A stretch of 64,000 bases of DNA from JBOFFC01 sp051648405 (GTDB taxonomy: Bacteria; Planctomycetota; Planctomycetia; Pirellulales; Lacipirellulaceae): contig JBOFFC010000179.1 of assembly GCA_051648405.1 (NCBI GenBank), positions 1 to 64,000 on the forward strand, written 5' to 3'. Position 1 is the first letter of the stretch. The number at the start of each line of letters is the position of its first letter. Below, one piece after another: positions 11,060-20,014 of this stretch. The translations under genes and the position numbers were made by a program. Under the pieces are notes generated by a model. The model saw only the letters and a list, made by a program, of their open reading frames with translations, was not told where the DNA came from and did no database searches.

Positions 11060-11088
11060 AGCCGTCGCTGCACGACTCGACAAAGAAC

Positions 11089-11128
11089 GAACGCCGCGGG
11101 GAGCGATCCCCGCGGCGTTCTTTTTTTT
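11089..11128 (+). terminator. Strong intrinsic terminator
   Basis: Perfect 14-bp arms (11089-11102 and 11107-11120) enclose the tetraloop gcga and are followed by eight T residues. It ends the PEP-CTERM transcript and separates it from the convergent cobL gene. Confidence 0.93.
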
Positions 11129-11152
11129 CAACGCCGCCAGCGTCGCGCGGGG

Positions 11153-12415
11153 TCACGGCTGCCGCTTCACCGCCGCCAGCAGGAAAGTCGGGTTCATCGC
11201 GTCGAACGTCATGCGGTCGATCTGCTCGGCGCCCCAGGCGATGTTGATCATCGACACCTGAACGTCGGTCGATTCGTCGTCGCCGGGGGTCGCGTCGCGG
11301 AGCACGCGGCGGGCGTCGGCGAGCGTCTCGATGCTCGTGACGTTCAGCACCAGCCGCCCGCCGGGCCTCAGGCGTGCGAAGCAGACCTCGGCGAGCCGAG
11401 CCACTTCGCGCCCCGCCCCGGCGATGAACACGCAGTCGGGATCGGGCAGGTTCGAGAGGACCTCCGGCGCCTTGCCGAGGACCGCGACAACGTTCGGCGT
11501 GCCAAACCGCTCGGCGTTGGCCTGGATCAAGCCGTGTTCCTCGGGGTCCATCTCGACCGCGTACACGGCGCCGTCGCGTGCGATCTGCGCCGCCTCGACG
11601 CTGACCGACCCGCTCCCGGCGCCGACGTCCCACACGATGCTGCCGACGGCGACGTCGAGCTCGGCGAGCGCCAGGCAGCGGACCTCGGCGGGGGTCAGCA
11701 GCCCGGCCTTAGGCTTAGCCTGCAGGAACGCCTCGTCGGGGTTGCCGAACAGCCGCCGGCCGATCGCTTCGCGCGGGCGGTCGGGTGCGTTCGGCCGACG
11801 CACGAGGATCATCACGTTCAGCGGCGCGAACGTCCCCGCGGCGATCTCTTCGAGCGTGCCGCGAGTGACGCGCTCGTCGCGGGCTCCCAGGTTCTCGCAC
11901 ACGTAAGCCGTGAAGTAGTCGATCCCCCGCGCGAGGAGCGCCTCGGCGACGCTGTGTGGGCCGACGTCGGGGGTCGTGAACAGGCCGACGCGCGTCGAAG
12001 TGCGGATCCGCTCGACGACTGCCTGCAAAGGATGGCTGGCGAGGTTGGTGAGGTACGCCTCGTCCCAGCTCTCCATCACGCGTGCGAACGCGAGCTGCAT
12101 GCTGCTGACGTGCGGTAGGACCTCGAAACGGTCCTTGCCGACGCGGTCGGTTAGGAACCGGGCTAGGCCGTAGAACATTGGGTCGCCGAACACGATCATC
12201 GCCGCGGGGCGTTGGCCGATCGCGTTCACCTGGGCGACGAGTAGGTCGAGGTCCCCCGTGGTGACGCGGCGTTCTCCCTTGACGGTCGCCGGCAGGAGGG
12301 CGAGGGCGCGGTCGTCGCCGAGCAAGACCTCGGCCCGCAGGATCCGCTCGCGGACCGCCGTCGGGGTCGCGTCGATCCCGTCGTCACCGATGCCTATGAT
12401 CGCGAGCTTGGGCAT
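11153..12415 (-). CDS. cobL: Precorrin-6Y C5,15-methyltransferase (decarboxylating), CbiE-CbiT fusion
   Basis: This 420-residue bifunctional corrin-ring enzyme uses SAM to methylate C5 and C15 of precorrin-6Y/cobalt-precorrin and to decarboxylate the C12 side chain in cobalamin synthesis. The N-terminal half (MPKLAIIGIGDDGIDATP, then MIVFGDPMFYGLARFL) is a CbiE-type tetrapyrrole methylase. The C-terminal half from about residue 235 is a CbiT methyltransferase with the SAM loop VWDVGAGSGSVSVEAA. The start at 12415 is set by the canonical MPKLxIIGIG opening. No other cobalamin gene lies in the window, so it is an orphan locus. The aerobic versus anaerobic route cannot be decided from this gene alone. 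Confidence 0.9.
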   Translation of the reverse strand: MPKLAIIGIGDDGIDATPTAVRERILRAEVLLGDDRALALLPATVKGERRVTTGDLDLLVAQVNAIGQRPAAMIVFGDPMFYGLARFLTDRVGKDRFEVLPHVSSMQLAFARVMESWDEAYLTNLASHPLQAVVERIRTSTRVGLFTTPDVGPHSVAEALLARGIDYFTAYVCENLGARDERVTRGTLEEIAAGTFAPLNVMILVRRPNAPDRPREAIGRRLFGNPDEAFLQAKPKAGLLTPAEVRCLALAELDVAVGSIVWDVGAGSGSVSVEAAQIARDGAVYAVEMDPEEHGLIQANAERFGTPNVVAVLGKAPEVLSNLPDPDCVFIAGAGREVARLAEVCFARLRPGGRLVLNVTSIETLADARRVLRDATPGDDESTDVQVSMINIAWGAEQIDRMTFDAMNPTFLLAAVKRQP

Positions 12416-12660
12416 AGGAGACGACCCGCCGTGGTGCGTGTGGGCGACTGGGTGAGGTGGAGACTTCCGCCGCAACTCTAACTCATTCTGCTTCGCCGAC
12501 TTGTGGCGCCCAAGCCCCCGGCACGCGGGGTCGCGGTCGCCCCGGCGGCGTGGTGGCGGCGTATAAGCATTCAGCGGGGCCCGGGATACGTCGGCTCCGA
12601 GGCGCAGCGACCGCCCCCAGCTTACTACTCCCCCCCCTTCCTCCAAGCCAAGGCGCCGCG

Positions 12661-13089
12661 ATGCCCGCCAACAACGTCCCGTCGGGAGCGAAGTCGCAGC
12701 TCGAAAAGATCTGCCGCAAGGCCGCCGAGAAGGTCAAGAAAGCCGCTCCCGGCGAGAAGAACGAGAAGAAGCTGGCGAAGCTGCTCAACGACGAGGTCTG
12801 CAAGGAGGTGGACGACAAACTGCTGACGCTCCTCGCAGAGGAGATCGCCAAGTACGCGCAGAAGGCGAGCGCCAAAGGTGACTCGTCGGCCCCCGAGCGT
12901 GTCGATGCCAAGCCATCGTTAAAGCAGCCGGGCAGCGGGTCGAAGTCGCTGACGCTGCCGCTGGCGAGCATCGACCTGTTCGGTGACAAGAAGAAGGACG
13001 GGGCTCTGGAGCTGAAGATCTGGGGCGACCCCTCCGACTTCACACAGAAGGAAAAAGGGGCGGTCCTCAACTTCAGCGTGAAGTTTTGA
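12661..13089 (+). CDS. Lysine-rich hypothetical protein
   Basis: This is a 142-residue protein starting at the ATG at 12661 (MPANNVPSG). The open frame extends upstream, but the extension is Ala/Gly/Arg-rich shadow sequence. The first about 70 residues are strongly charged and helical (repeated KKAAEKVKKA and KNEKKLAKLL patterns). The C-terminal part, from SLTLPLASIDLFGDKKKDG to the terminal VLNFSVKF, looks like beta strands. No signal peptide or membrane segment is seen. Codon use matches its neighbours. The family is not recognised. Confidence 0.7.
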   Translation: MPANNVPSGAKSQLEKICRKAAEKVKKAAPGEKNEKKLAKLLNDEVCKEVDDKLLTLLAEEIAKYAQKASAKGDSSAPERVDAKPSLKQPGSGSKSLTLPLASIDLFGDKKKDGALELKIWGDPSDFTQKEKGAVLNFSVKF

Positions 13090-13193
13090 TCGAGATTGGG
13101 GCGATCCGCTGATTCGCCGCGCCCCTGCCTGCCTGAGCAGGCGGGGCGCGGTCCAGCGCGTAGCACTCCGTATCGGAAAACCTCGGGGTGGAC

Positions 13194-15269
13194 TCACTTC
13201 GCGGCGACGTAGCACCGCAGCGAGTGGTGGTCGAGCGTCACGGGAGCGTGCGCGTCGAGCACCGGCCCTCGGCCGTCGAGGAACACGTCCCCGGGCGCGT
13301 CGGCGGCCGTATCGACCGTCAGCCGCCATTCGATGCCGCGGGCCAGCTTCGGCACGTGAAACGCCTGCGGCTGGCGCCCCGAGTGCATCATGATCAGCAC
13401 GTGTCGTGCGGCCGGGTCGCGGACCCCCGTCGAAGCGAGCAGGCAGACCAGGCTGTGGAACGTGTGCGTCCAGTCCACCAGGTCGCCGTTCACGCCGTGC
13501 CAGCTAACGTCGGGCATCTCGCCCGGCGCCACGGCGACGCCGGACAGGAAGTCAGCGCGTCGGAGCACCGGCTGCCGCCGGCGCAGCGCGATCAGCCCCT
13601 CGGTGAAGCGCAGCATGTCGGCGTTGCGACCCACCAGCCGCCAATCGAACCAACTGAGCGCGTTGTCTTGGCAGTACGCGTTGTTGTTGCCGCGCTGGGT
13701 GCGCAGGACCTCGTCCCCCGACACCAGCATCGGCACTCCCTGGCTGAGCATCAGCGTGGCCAGGAAGTTTTTCGCCTGCCGGCGACGGAGCTTCTGGATC
13801 GGGACGCTGCGCGTCGGCCCCTCGACCCCGTAGTTCGCGCTGTAGTTGTTGTTGTCGCCGTCGCGGTTGTCCTCGCCGTTCGCCAGGTTGTGCTTCCGCT
13901 CGTAGCTCACTAGGTCGTTGAGCGAGTAGCCGTCGTGCGACGTCACGAAGTTGATGCTGTGGTACGGCTGGCGACCACTCGACTGGTAGAGGTCGCTCGA
14001 CCCCGCGAGGCGCGTCGCCATCGGGCCGGTCATCCCCAGGTCGCCACGCCAGTAACGCCGCACGTTGTCGCGGTAGGCGCCGTTCCACTCGGCCCACCGC
14101 CGCTCGGCGAACGAGCCGACTTGGTACGCACCGGCCGCGTCCCACGCCTCGGCGATGATCTTCGTATCGGCGAGCATCGGGTCTTCGGCGATGTACTCGA
14201 CCAGTGGCGGGTTGGGGACCAGCTCGCCGTACCGGTTGCGGCTGAGGATGCTCGCGAGGTCGAATCGGAAACCATCGATGTGGTAGTTGTAGACCCAGTG
14301 CCGGAGGCAGTGGAAAATCATCTCCCGAACGATCGGGTGGTTGCTGTTGATCGTGTTGCCGCAGCCCGAGTAGTTCTTGTAGGACCCGTCGCCGGTGAGC
14401 ATGTAGTAGACGCTGTTCTCGAGCCCCTTGAACGTGAAGGTGGGGCCGTGCTCGTTCCCCTCGCTGGTGTGGTTGAAGACGACGTCGAGGATCACCTCGA
14501 TGCCGGCGGCGTGCAGCTCGCGGACCATCTCCTTGAACTGACGGACTTGCCCCCCGGGCTCGTCGCCGAGCATGTAGCCGCGGTGCGGTGCGAAGAACGC
14601 CATGGGGTCGTAGCCCCAGTAGTTCCCTCGCTGGGTGACCGTGCCGTCGGTCTCTTCGGTCGGGAATTCGTGCAGCGGCATCAACTCGACGGCCGTCACG
14701 CCGAGCGACTTGAGGTAGGGGATTTTCTCGATCACGCCGAGGTACGACCCCGGAGAATCGGCGTCGGAGCTCGGGCTCTGGGTGAAGCCGCGGACGTGCA
14801 TCTCGTAGATCACGGACTCGGCGAGGGGCCGCTTCAGGTGCCGGTCACCCCCCCAGTCGAAGTGGTCGTCGATGACCACGCACTTGGGGGGTCGCACGAT
14901 CCCATCCTCGCTCGACAGGAACGAGCCGGCGAGCGCCTTCGCGAACGGGTCGATCAGCCGCGCCCGCGGGTCGAACCGGTGCCCCCGCTCGGGCTCGAAC
15001 GGACCGTTGGCCTGGAAGTGGTAGAGGGTCCCCGCCTTGAGGTCGGGGATGAACACGCTCCAGATGTCGCCCCAGCGGTCGGTCTCGGGGTTCAGCTCGA
15101 TCAATCGCGTGGGTTCGCGGTCGGTCACCCGCTTGTACAGCAAGATGCGCATCTCGGTCGCGTTTTTGCTGAACACGACAAACTGCACCCCGTCCTCGCG
15201 GAGGATGGCGCCGTAAGGCAGCGGGTAGCTGAACTGCAGCGGGGGGAGGCTCTTGGTTGAACTTGCCAT
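13194..15269 (-). CDS. glgX: Glycogen debranching enzyme, GlgX/isoamylase type
   Basis: This 691-residue GH13 enzyme hydrolyses alpha-1,6 branch points of glycogen or limit dextrins in the cytoplasm. The start at 15269 (MASSTKSLPPL) leads directly into the CBM48-like N-terminal domain (YPLPYGAILREDGVQFVVFS). GH13 catalytic sites are visible: HIDGFRFDLASIL with the nucleophile Asp near residue 337, IIAEAWDAAG with the acid Glu near 373, and FVTSHDGYSLNDL near 441. ELMPLHEFPTEE and GNYWGYDPMAFFAPHRGY are typical of the GlgX/TreX group. It stands alone, with no other glg genes adjacent. Confidence 0.93.
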   Translation of the reverse strand: MASSTKSLPPLQFSYPLPYGAILREDGVQFVVFSKNATEMRILLYKRVTDREPTRLIELNPETDRWGDIWSVFIPDLKAGTLYHFQANGPFEPERGHRFDPRARLIDPFAKALAGSFLSSEDGIVRPPKCVVIDDHFDWGGDRHLKRPLAESVIYEMHVRGFTQSPSSDADSPGSYLGVIEKIPYLKSLGVTAVELMPLHEFPTEETDGTVTQRGNYWGYDPMAFFAPHRGYMLGDEPGGQVRQFKEMVRELHAAGIEVILDVVFNHTSEGNEHGPTFTFKGLENSVYYMLTGDGSYKNYSGCGNTINSNHPIVREMIFHCLRHWVYNYHIDGFRFDLASILSRNRYGELVPNPPLVEYIAEDPMLADTKIIAEAWDAAGAYQVGSFAERRWAEWNGAYRDNVRRYWRGDLGMTGPMATRLAGSSDLYQSSGRQPYHSINFVTSHDGYSLNDLVSYERKHNLANGEDNRDGDNNNYSANYGVEGPTRSVPIQKLRRRQAKNFLATLMLSQGVPMLVSGDEVLRTQRGNNNAYCQDNALSWFDWRLVGRNADMLRFTEGLIALRRRQPVLRRADFLSGVAVAPGEMPDVSWHGVNGDLVDWTHTFHSLVCLLASTGVRDPAARHVLIMMHSGRQPQAFHVPKLARGIEWRLTVDTAADAPGDVFLDGRGPVLDAHAPVTLDHHSLRCYVAAK

Positions 15270-15664
15270 CACGAGGCCCGCGGGGCGGGCAAGGTAGGAG
15301 GTTACGCCGTGGGCGATCATAGCTCGTCGGGGAGTCGTTCGAGGACCGGCGCCGCATTCCCTTGCCAACAACCGCGGAGTTTTTCCCTGCCGCCGCCAAT
15401 CCTGGGGGCGCGCGAGGCGGGACGCAGGTGCTAGCATCGACCCGGCTCGGCTCCGGCCCGCAAGTTCTCCGCGTCGCGCGGCGCCCCTTCGCTCCCCCGT
15501 ACAGAGCCCCGTTCGCCGGGCAAGCCGACGGGGAATCGGCATCCGTGGTGGCGGCGGGCGCCCAGGAGTGTGGTAGGCGCGTCGCGGCCGATCGGCTCGT
15601 TGACACCCGCGCCGGGGCCCCCTAGATTCGTTCCCATCGGGCCGCAACCATCGCCGCAAAGTCA
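15270..15664. other. 395-bp divergent intergenic region glgX-purM
   Basis: This gap must hold promoters for both the minus-strand glgX and the plus-strand purM. It is GC-rich and I recognise no clear promoter pair, hairpin or small gene in it. Confidence 0.5.
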
Positions 15665-16702
15665 ATGCCTCCCGCTACTTACAAAGACGCCGGCGTCGAT
15701 CTCGACGTCTATCGCGAATCGATGTCGCGGCTGCCGCTGCTGATGCGGCGGACCCACACGCCGCGTGTGATGCCGCTCGACGGGGGCTTCGCCGGGCTGT
15801 TCCGCCTCGACTTCCCCGGGGGGGGGCTCTTTGCGCGCAACTACCGCGACCCGGTCCTGGTGAGTTGCACCGATGGCGTCGGCACCAAGCTCAAAGTCGC
15901 CCAGCGGGCCGGCCGGCACGGGACGATTGGCATCGACCTCGTGGCGATGTGCGTCAACGACGCCCTCTGCTGCGGCGCCGAGCCGCTGTTTTTCCTCGAC
16001 TATGTGGCGATGGGTCGCGACGACCCCGGGCGGCTCGAGGAGATCGTCCGCGGGATCAGCGACGGCTGTGTCGAGAGCGACTCGGCCCTCGTCGGGGGCG
16101 AGACGGCGATCATGCCCGACTTGTACGGCCGGGACGACTACGACCTCGCCGGTTTCGCCGTCGGCGTGGTCGAGCGCGACAAGCTGATCGACGGGTCACG
16201 CGTTACCGCCGGCGATGTCGTCATTGGCGTCGCGTCGAGCGGCCTGCACAGCAACGGGTACAGCCTCGCCCGTAAGATCATCGACGACACGGGCCTCGGG
16301 TTCGACGTCGCGATCGAAGAATGCGGCGGCCAGACCGTGGCCGACCTGCTACTCGAGCCGACCCGGATCTACGTCCGCCCCGTCCGCCGCGTGCTGGGCC
16401 ACTACCGCCGCAAGCAGGTCGTCCACGCGATCGCCCACATCACCGGCGGCGGCCTGCGCGAGAACCTCGAGCGCGTGATCCCCGCCGGGCTGCGACTCGA
16501 AATCCAAGAGGGGAGCTGGCCCGTGCCGCCGGTCTTCACGTGGCTCCAGCGGCTGGGTCAGGTCGAGCCCGACGAGATGGCGCGGGTGTTCAATCGCGGC
16601 GTCGGCCTGGCGCTGGTGGTGAGCGAGCACTTCGCCGAGAGCGTCCAGCGGCAACTGTGCGACGCGGGGCTGGAGTGCTGGGCGATCGGCGAGATTCGGT
16701 GA
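15665..16702 (+). CDS. purM: Phosphoribosylformylglycinamidine cyclo-ligase (AIR synthetase)
   Basis: This 345-residue enzyme closes the imidazole ring of FGAM with ATP to form AIR in purine synthesis. It begins MPPATYKDAGVDLD, the usual YxDAGVD opening. It contains VSCTDGVGTKLKVA (ATP/Mg loop), the MCVNDALCCGAEPLFFLDY segment, SALVGGETAIMPDLY and IGVASSGLHSNGYSLARK. The length is normal. The downstream M41-like gene starts on a GTG that overlaps the purM stop (GTGA), so the two are translationally coupled. Confidence 0.95.
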   Translation: MPPATYKDAGVDLDVYRESMSRLPLLMRRTHTPRVMPLDGGFAGLFRLDFPGGGLFARNYRDPVLVSCTDGVGTKLKVAQRAGRHGTIGIDLVAMCVNDALCCGAEPLFFLDYVAMGRDDPGRLEEIVRGISDGCVESDSALVGGETAIMPDLYGRDDYDLAGFAVGVVERDKLIDGSRVTAGDVVIGVASSGLHSNGYSLARKIIDDTGLGFDVAIEECGGQTVADLLLEPTRIYVRPVRRVLGHYRRKQVVHAIAHITGGGLRENLERVIPAGLRLEIQEGSWPVPPVFTWLQRLGQVEPDEMARVFNRGVGLALVVSEHFAESVQRQLCDAGLECWAIGEIR

Positions 16703-17196
16703 CCGACGACGAGGACGAGGTCCTCACCGCTTACCACGAGGCGGGCCACGCCTTCGTCGCGGCGTACGCCGGCGGGCGCGTGCTGCGGGTCACGATCGAG
16801 CCCGACGACGACGACGACGGCCCGCGCCGCTTCGGCGACACCCAGGTGCTGTGGCGCCGGGCGTGTATCAGCGACCGCGAGTGGCGCGAGAAGCTGGTGC
16901 TCGTCGCGCTCGCGGGGCCGGTCGCCGAGATGATCTACCGCGGCGAGCCCTTTCACCCGGCGCTGGTCGCCGAGTGGTCGGCCGACTGGCGGCAGGCCAG
17001 TGAAGCGGCGACGCCGATCGCGCCGGACGCACGGCGCCGCACGCGTCTGCTCGAGCAGCGGACGGCGGGCCTGCACGGCCTGCTATCGGACGACGACCAC
17101 TGGGACGCGGTCGGCGGCATCGCCGACCACCTGCTCGCCCACGGCACACTCGACGAAGAGATGTTCGCCGAGCTGGTCGAGAACTGGCTGAGGTAG
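16699..17196 (+). CDS. Stand-alone M41 (FtsH-like) zinc peptidase domain protein
   Basis: The GTG at 16699 overlaps the purM stop and gives a 165-residue protein beginning with TDDEDEVLTAYHEAGHAF after the start. AYHEAGH is the zinc-binding motif of the FtsH M41 peptidase. VALAGPVAEMIYRG matches the 'GGRAAEE' segment, and WSADWRQASEAA places an Asp where FtsH has its third zinc ligand (TGAxxDLxxAT). The C-terminal ADHLLAHGTLDEEMFAELV matches the end of the FtsH protease domain. There is no AAA+ ATPase and no membrane segment, so substrate delivery must differ from FtsH. The motifs are seen directly; activity and partner are inferred. Confidence 0.82.
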   Translation: MTDDEDEVLTAYHEAGHAFVAAYAGGRVLRVTIEPDDDDDGPRRFGDTQVLWRRACISDREWREKLVLVALAGPVAEMIYRGEPFHPALVAEWSADWRQASEAATPIAPDARRRTRLLEQRTAGLHGLLSDDDHWDAVGGIADHLLAHGTLDEEMFAELVENWLR

Positions 17197-17205
17197 CCGC
17201 GACGG

Positions 17206-17799
17206 TCAGGCGAACACCCGTCGTACAGCAACGGTCAGCTCCGGAAACGCCAGCGGCGAGATCACCTCGTCGCGTCCCCGTGCGGTCACGGTTTGGTACG
17301 AGTCCGCCGACGGGTCACGGTGAACCCACAGTTGTTCGGTCGCGATGTCGGCAACCCAGTACTCGGGTATCCCTGCGGCGGCGTAGGCGGCTGTTTTTGT
17401 CGTCCGGTCTTTGCGCAGAGACGTGAGCGCGACCTCGATGACCAAGTCGATGTCCGACGCGACGGGGTGGGCTTTGCGCTGAGACCCGCCGCGCTGCCGA
17501 ACCAGCGCCAAGTCGGGGTCAAAAACCTCCGAGTCTCCTACCCGTACGGTGCCTTGCACCGCAAGGAAATGGGTTCTCATCGCGTCGGCCAGCAAGCTGG
17601 TCAAGTTGATCACACACCAGGTGTGGTCTTCTCCGGCTGGCGACATTGGCGTGATCATCCCATTGATAAGTTCAACCTTGTCCTCCTCGGTGAGGATCTC
17701 CGCGCGGATCATCGCCAGGTACTGCTCGGCGGTGAACCGCGCCACCGGGTACGTCGGGACGACGGGGTCGAGCCGCGCAGTCGAGAGGGTCGTGTCCAT
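17206..17799 (-). CDS. Uma2 family (PD-(D/E)XK-fold) protein
   Basis: This is a 197-residue protein started at the ATG at 17799 (MDTTLSTARLD). The frame continues upstream only through the repeat element at 17820, which would add the spurious peptide LARLKNATTALFNRLLG. Family features are FTAEQYLAMIRAEILTEED, VELINGMITPMSP, the FDPDLALV acidic strand, DLVIEVALTSLRKDR and AAYAAAGIPEYWVAD. Uma2 proteins are restriction-endonuclease-like and multiply in cyanobacteria and planctomycetes; their biological role is unsettled. It converges on the M41-like gene with a 9-bp gap. Confidence 0.87.
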   Translation of the reverse strand: MDTTLSTARLDPVVPTYPVARFTAEQYLAMIRAEILTEEDKVELINGMITPMSPAGEDHTWCVINLTSLLADAMRTHFLAVQGTVRVGDSEVFDPDLALVRQRGGSQRKAHPVASDIDLVIEVALTSLRKDRTTKTAAYAAAGIPEYWVADIATEQLWVHRDPSADSYQTVTARGRDEVISPLAFPELTVAVRRVFA

Positions 17800-17819
17800 G
17801 TGGCAAGTATACTCCGCCC

Positions 17820-17977
17820 CTAGCAGCCTGTTGAACAACGCCGTCGTGGCGTTTTTCAACCTCGCCAAGCTCACGGCCGGGCCGCTCGCGGCTCGCGAAA
17901 CCGCGGCGAAAGCGCCACGGTTTCGACGTCGCCTCCCTGCGACCACGCAGCCTGTCGAAAAGTCAACAGGCTGCTAG
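17820..17977. repeat. CTAG-ended palindromic element, copy 1
   Basis: The 158-bp element is bounded by perfect 15-bp inverted ends, ctagcagcctgttga (17820-17834) and tcaacaggctgctag (17963-17977). Inside are a copy of gcgtttttcaacctcgccaa, the cgacgtcgcctcc segment and a second internal half-palindrome near the right end. It is closely similar, in reverse orientation, to 24857-24999, with an extra block of about 14 bases. It carries no transposase and lies between the Uma2 start and the dsbD stop. Confidence 0.88.
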
Positions 17978-17985
17978 GCGCCGCC

Positions 17986-19935
17986 CTACCGCAGCGGCGA
18001 CGTCGCCCCGCCGATCTCGATCTCCGGCAGGTCGATCTCCCCGCCGTTCGCGGCGCCGGCGCCCGCCCGGCGGAGGGCGTCGAGCAGTTGCGACTCGGTG
18101 ATCAGGTCGCGCAGCACGATCGGTTCGTCGGCCTTGCCGGCCGGGTAGATCGCCAGCAGCGGGATGCTGCGGCTGCCGAGCGACTCGAGCGCTTGCTCGA
18201 CCTCGGGGTTCTCGTCGGACCAGTCGCCGAGAAGCGCCGTAACGCGGTTTGCCTCGATGACTTCCTTCACTCGTTTGGTGTCGATCGCCGTCTTGAGGTT
18301 CAGCTTGCAGGTCAGGCACCAGTTGGCGGTGAAATCGACGAGCACTGTGCGGCCCGACTGGCGCTCGGCGGCAAGAGCCGCGGCCGAGTAGGGCTTCCAA
18401 GGGAGCTCGTGCGTCGATGGGGTGTTGAGCCAGAACGCCCCCCAAGCAACGGCAATCGCGGTCCCGACGCCACCGAGCCAAGCGGCGGTCCGTTTCGTAG
18501 CCGACGCGGTGAGGGGTGTCGATCCGATCCACCAGCACCCGAACCCGATCGCGAGCAGCATCGTCAGCGTCGGCACGAAGAGCGTCGACTTGAGCGTGTA
18601 GAACAGGTAGATGACCGTCGCCAACAGGACGAAACCCATCAGTTGCTTGAAGGTCTCCATCCAGGCGCCCGGCTTCGGGAGCCAACGCACTAGGCCCGGG
18701 AACGCGCCGATTAACAGGTAGGGGGACGCCATCCCGAGCCCGATCGCGCCGAACACCAGGAACGTCGTCCAGGCCGGCTTGCCGAGCGTGAAACCGATCG
18801 CCGTGCCGAGCAGTGGCCCGCTGCACGGCGTCGCAAGGATCGTCGTGAAGATCCCCTTGAAGAACGCCCCCGCGTACCCCTCCTGCTGTTGCAGGTCGTT
18901 CGCCGCGTGGCCGCCGGCAAACCCGGGGATTGGGATCTCCCACACCCCCAGGAAGCTCATCGCCATCGCGAACACGAGCGCGATGATGCCGATCTTGAAC
19001 TCCGACTTGGTGTAGAGCTCCCCCCAGCCGTAGCCGGCGTAGGCGGCGAGCGCCGCCAGCAGCAGGAACACGCTCATCAGGCCGGCAACGTATGCCAGGT
19101 TCATCGCCAAGACCTTGCCGCGGTCGTGCCCCGCCTGCTTCGCGAACGCGAAGACCTTAAGGCCGATGACCGGCAGCACGCACGGCATGAGGTTCAAGAT
19201 CAGCCCGCCGACCAGCGCCGCGCCGAGCACACCGACGAGCGACACGTCGCTTGTCGAGCTGCTCGACGCTTGCGTGGGTGGGGTGTCGATAGCCGCCGCT
19301 GCGGGCTCGCCGTTCATCCCCTCGAGGCCCGCGAGCGCGTCCCCCAGCGGAACGCCGGGCCCGAGCATCGCCTCGAACGTCAGCGTGATCGGCTCGCAAC
19401 TGTTCGACTGGCACGCTTGGAGTCGTACACGTCCCTTAACGGTTGCGGTGGTTGGGCTGACCCCCTCGGCGAAACGGATCGGGGCGAACCAGGTGACGAC
19501 GCCCGCGTGCTCTTCAATCGAAAGCCCCTTCCAGACCTCGGTGTCGATGTGCGCGTCTGGCGCCGGCGACGCATCGAACGCGCCGATGACGCGGTAGTCG
19601 GGCGTGTCGGCGACTTCGATCCGCGTCGCCCCGGGCCCCCCCCTGGGCTGCGTCGTCGAGTAGACGTGGTAGCCGGGGGCGATGGTCGCCGTGAGCATCA
19701 GCACGGCCGGTCGGTTGGGAGTCGCATCGACGAACTGCGCCTTGATACGCACCGGCTCGGCGACGACCGATTCACCGAACAGCCCCCCGTCGGCGCTCGC
19801 GCCGGGCACGAACGCCCCGTCGCCGAGCCCGCCTGTGAAATCGATCTGGGCGTCGGCCGACCGGGGGGCTGCTAGCAGCGCCGCGATCGCGAGGTGGGCG
19901 AGAAACAAAACGCTGGTAGTTCGGTCGAAAGCCAT
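17986..19935 (-). CDS. dsbD: Thiol:disulfide interchange protein DsbD
   Basis: This 649-residue inner-membrane reductase passes electrons from cytoplasmic thioredoxin to the periplasm. A signal peptide (VLFLAHLAIAALLAAPRSADAQ) precedes an N-terminal domain with the cysteine pair ACQSNSCEP near residue 175. A central region of about eight membrane helices follows, with the conserved cysteines in LMPCVLPVIGLK and ATPCSGPLLG. A C-terminal thioredoxin-like domain has FTANWCLTCK (CxxC near residue 550). All three cysteine pairs are present, so it should be functional. Its stop lies about 9 bp inside the coding side of repeat copy 1. It is a single gene with no cytochrome c assembly genes beside it. 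Confidence 0.92.
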   Translation of the reverse strand: MAFDRTTSVLFLAHLAIAALLAAPRSADAQIDFTGGLGDGAFVPGASADGGLFGESVVAEPVRIKAQFVDATPNRPAVLMLTATIAPGYHVYSTTQPRGGPGATRIEVADTPDYRVIGAFDASPAPDAHIDTEVWKGLSIEEHAGVVTWFAPIRFAEGVSPTTATVKGRVRLQACQSNSCEPITLTFEAMLGPGVPLGDALAGLEGMNGEPAAAAIDTPPTQASSSSTSDVSLVGVLGAALVGGLILNLMPCVLPVIGLKVFAFAKQAGHDRGKVLAMNLAYVAGLMSVFLLLAALAAYAGYGWGELYTKSEFKIGIIALVFAMAMSFLGVWEIPIPGFAGGHAANDLQQQEGYAGAFFKGIFTTILATPCSGPLLGTAIGFTLGKPAWTTFLVFGAIGLGMASPYLLIGAFPGLVRWLPKPGAWMETFKQLMGFVLLATVIYLFYTLKSTLFVPTLTMLLAIGFGCWWIGSTPLTASATKRTAAWLGGVGTAIAVAWGAFWLNTPSTHELPWKPYSAAALAAERQSGRTVLVDFTANWCLTCKLNLKTAIDTKRVKEVIEANRVTALLGDWSDENPEVEQALESLGSRSIPLLAIYPAGKADEPIVLRDLITESQLLDALRRAGAGAANGGEIDLPEIEIGGATSPLR

Positions 19936-20014
19936 GAATCCCCGCCTTGGTGGTTGGAAGCTGCCCGCAGTTTACCCGGCCCGCGCAAACGGGGAAAAGC
20001 CGATCGGCGATCGT

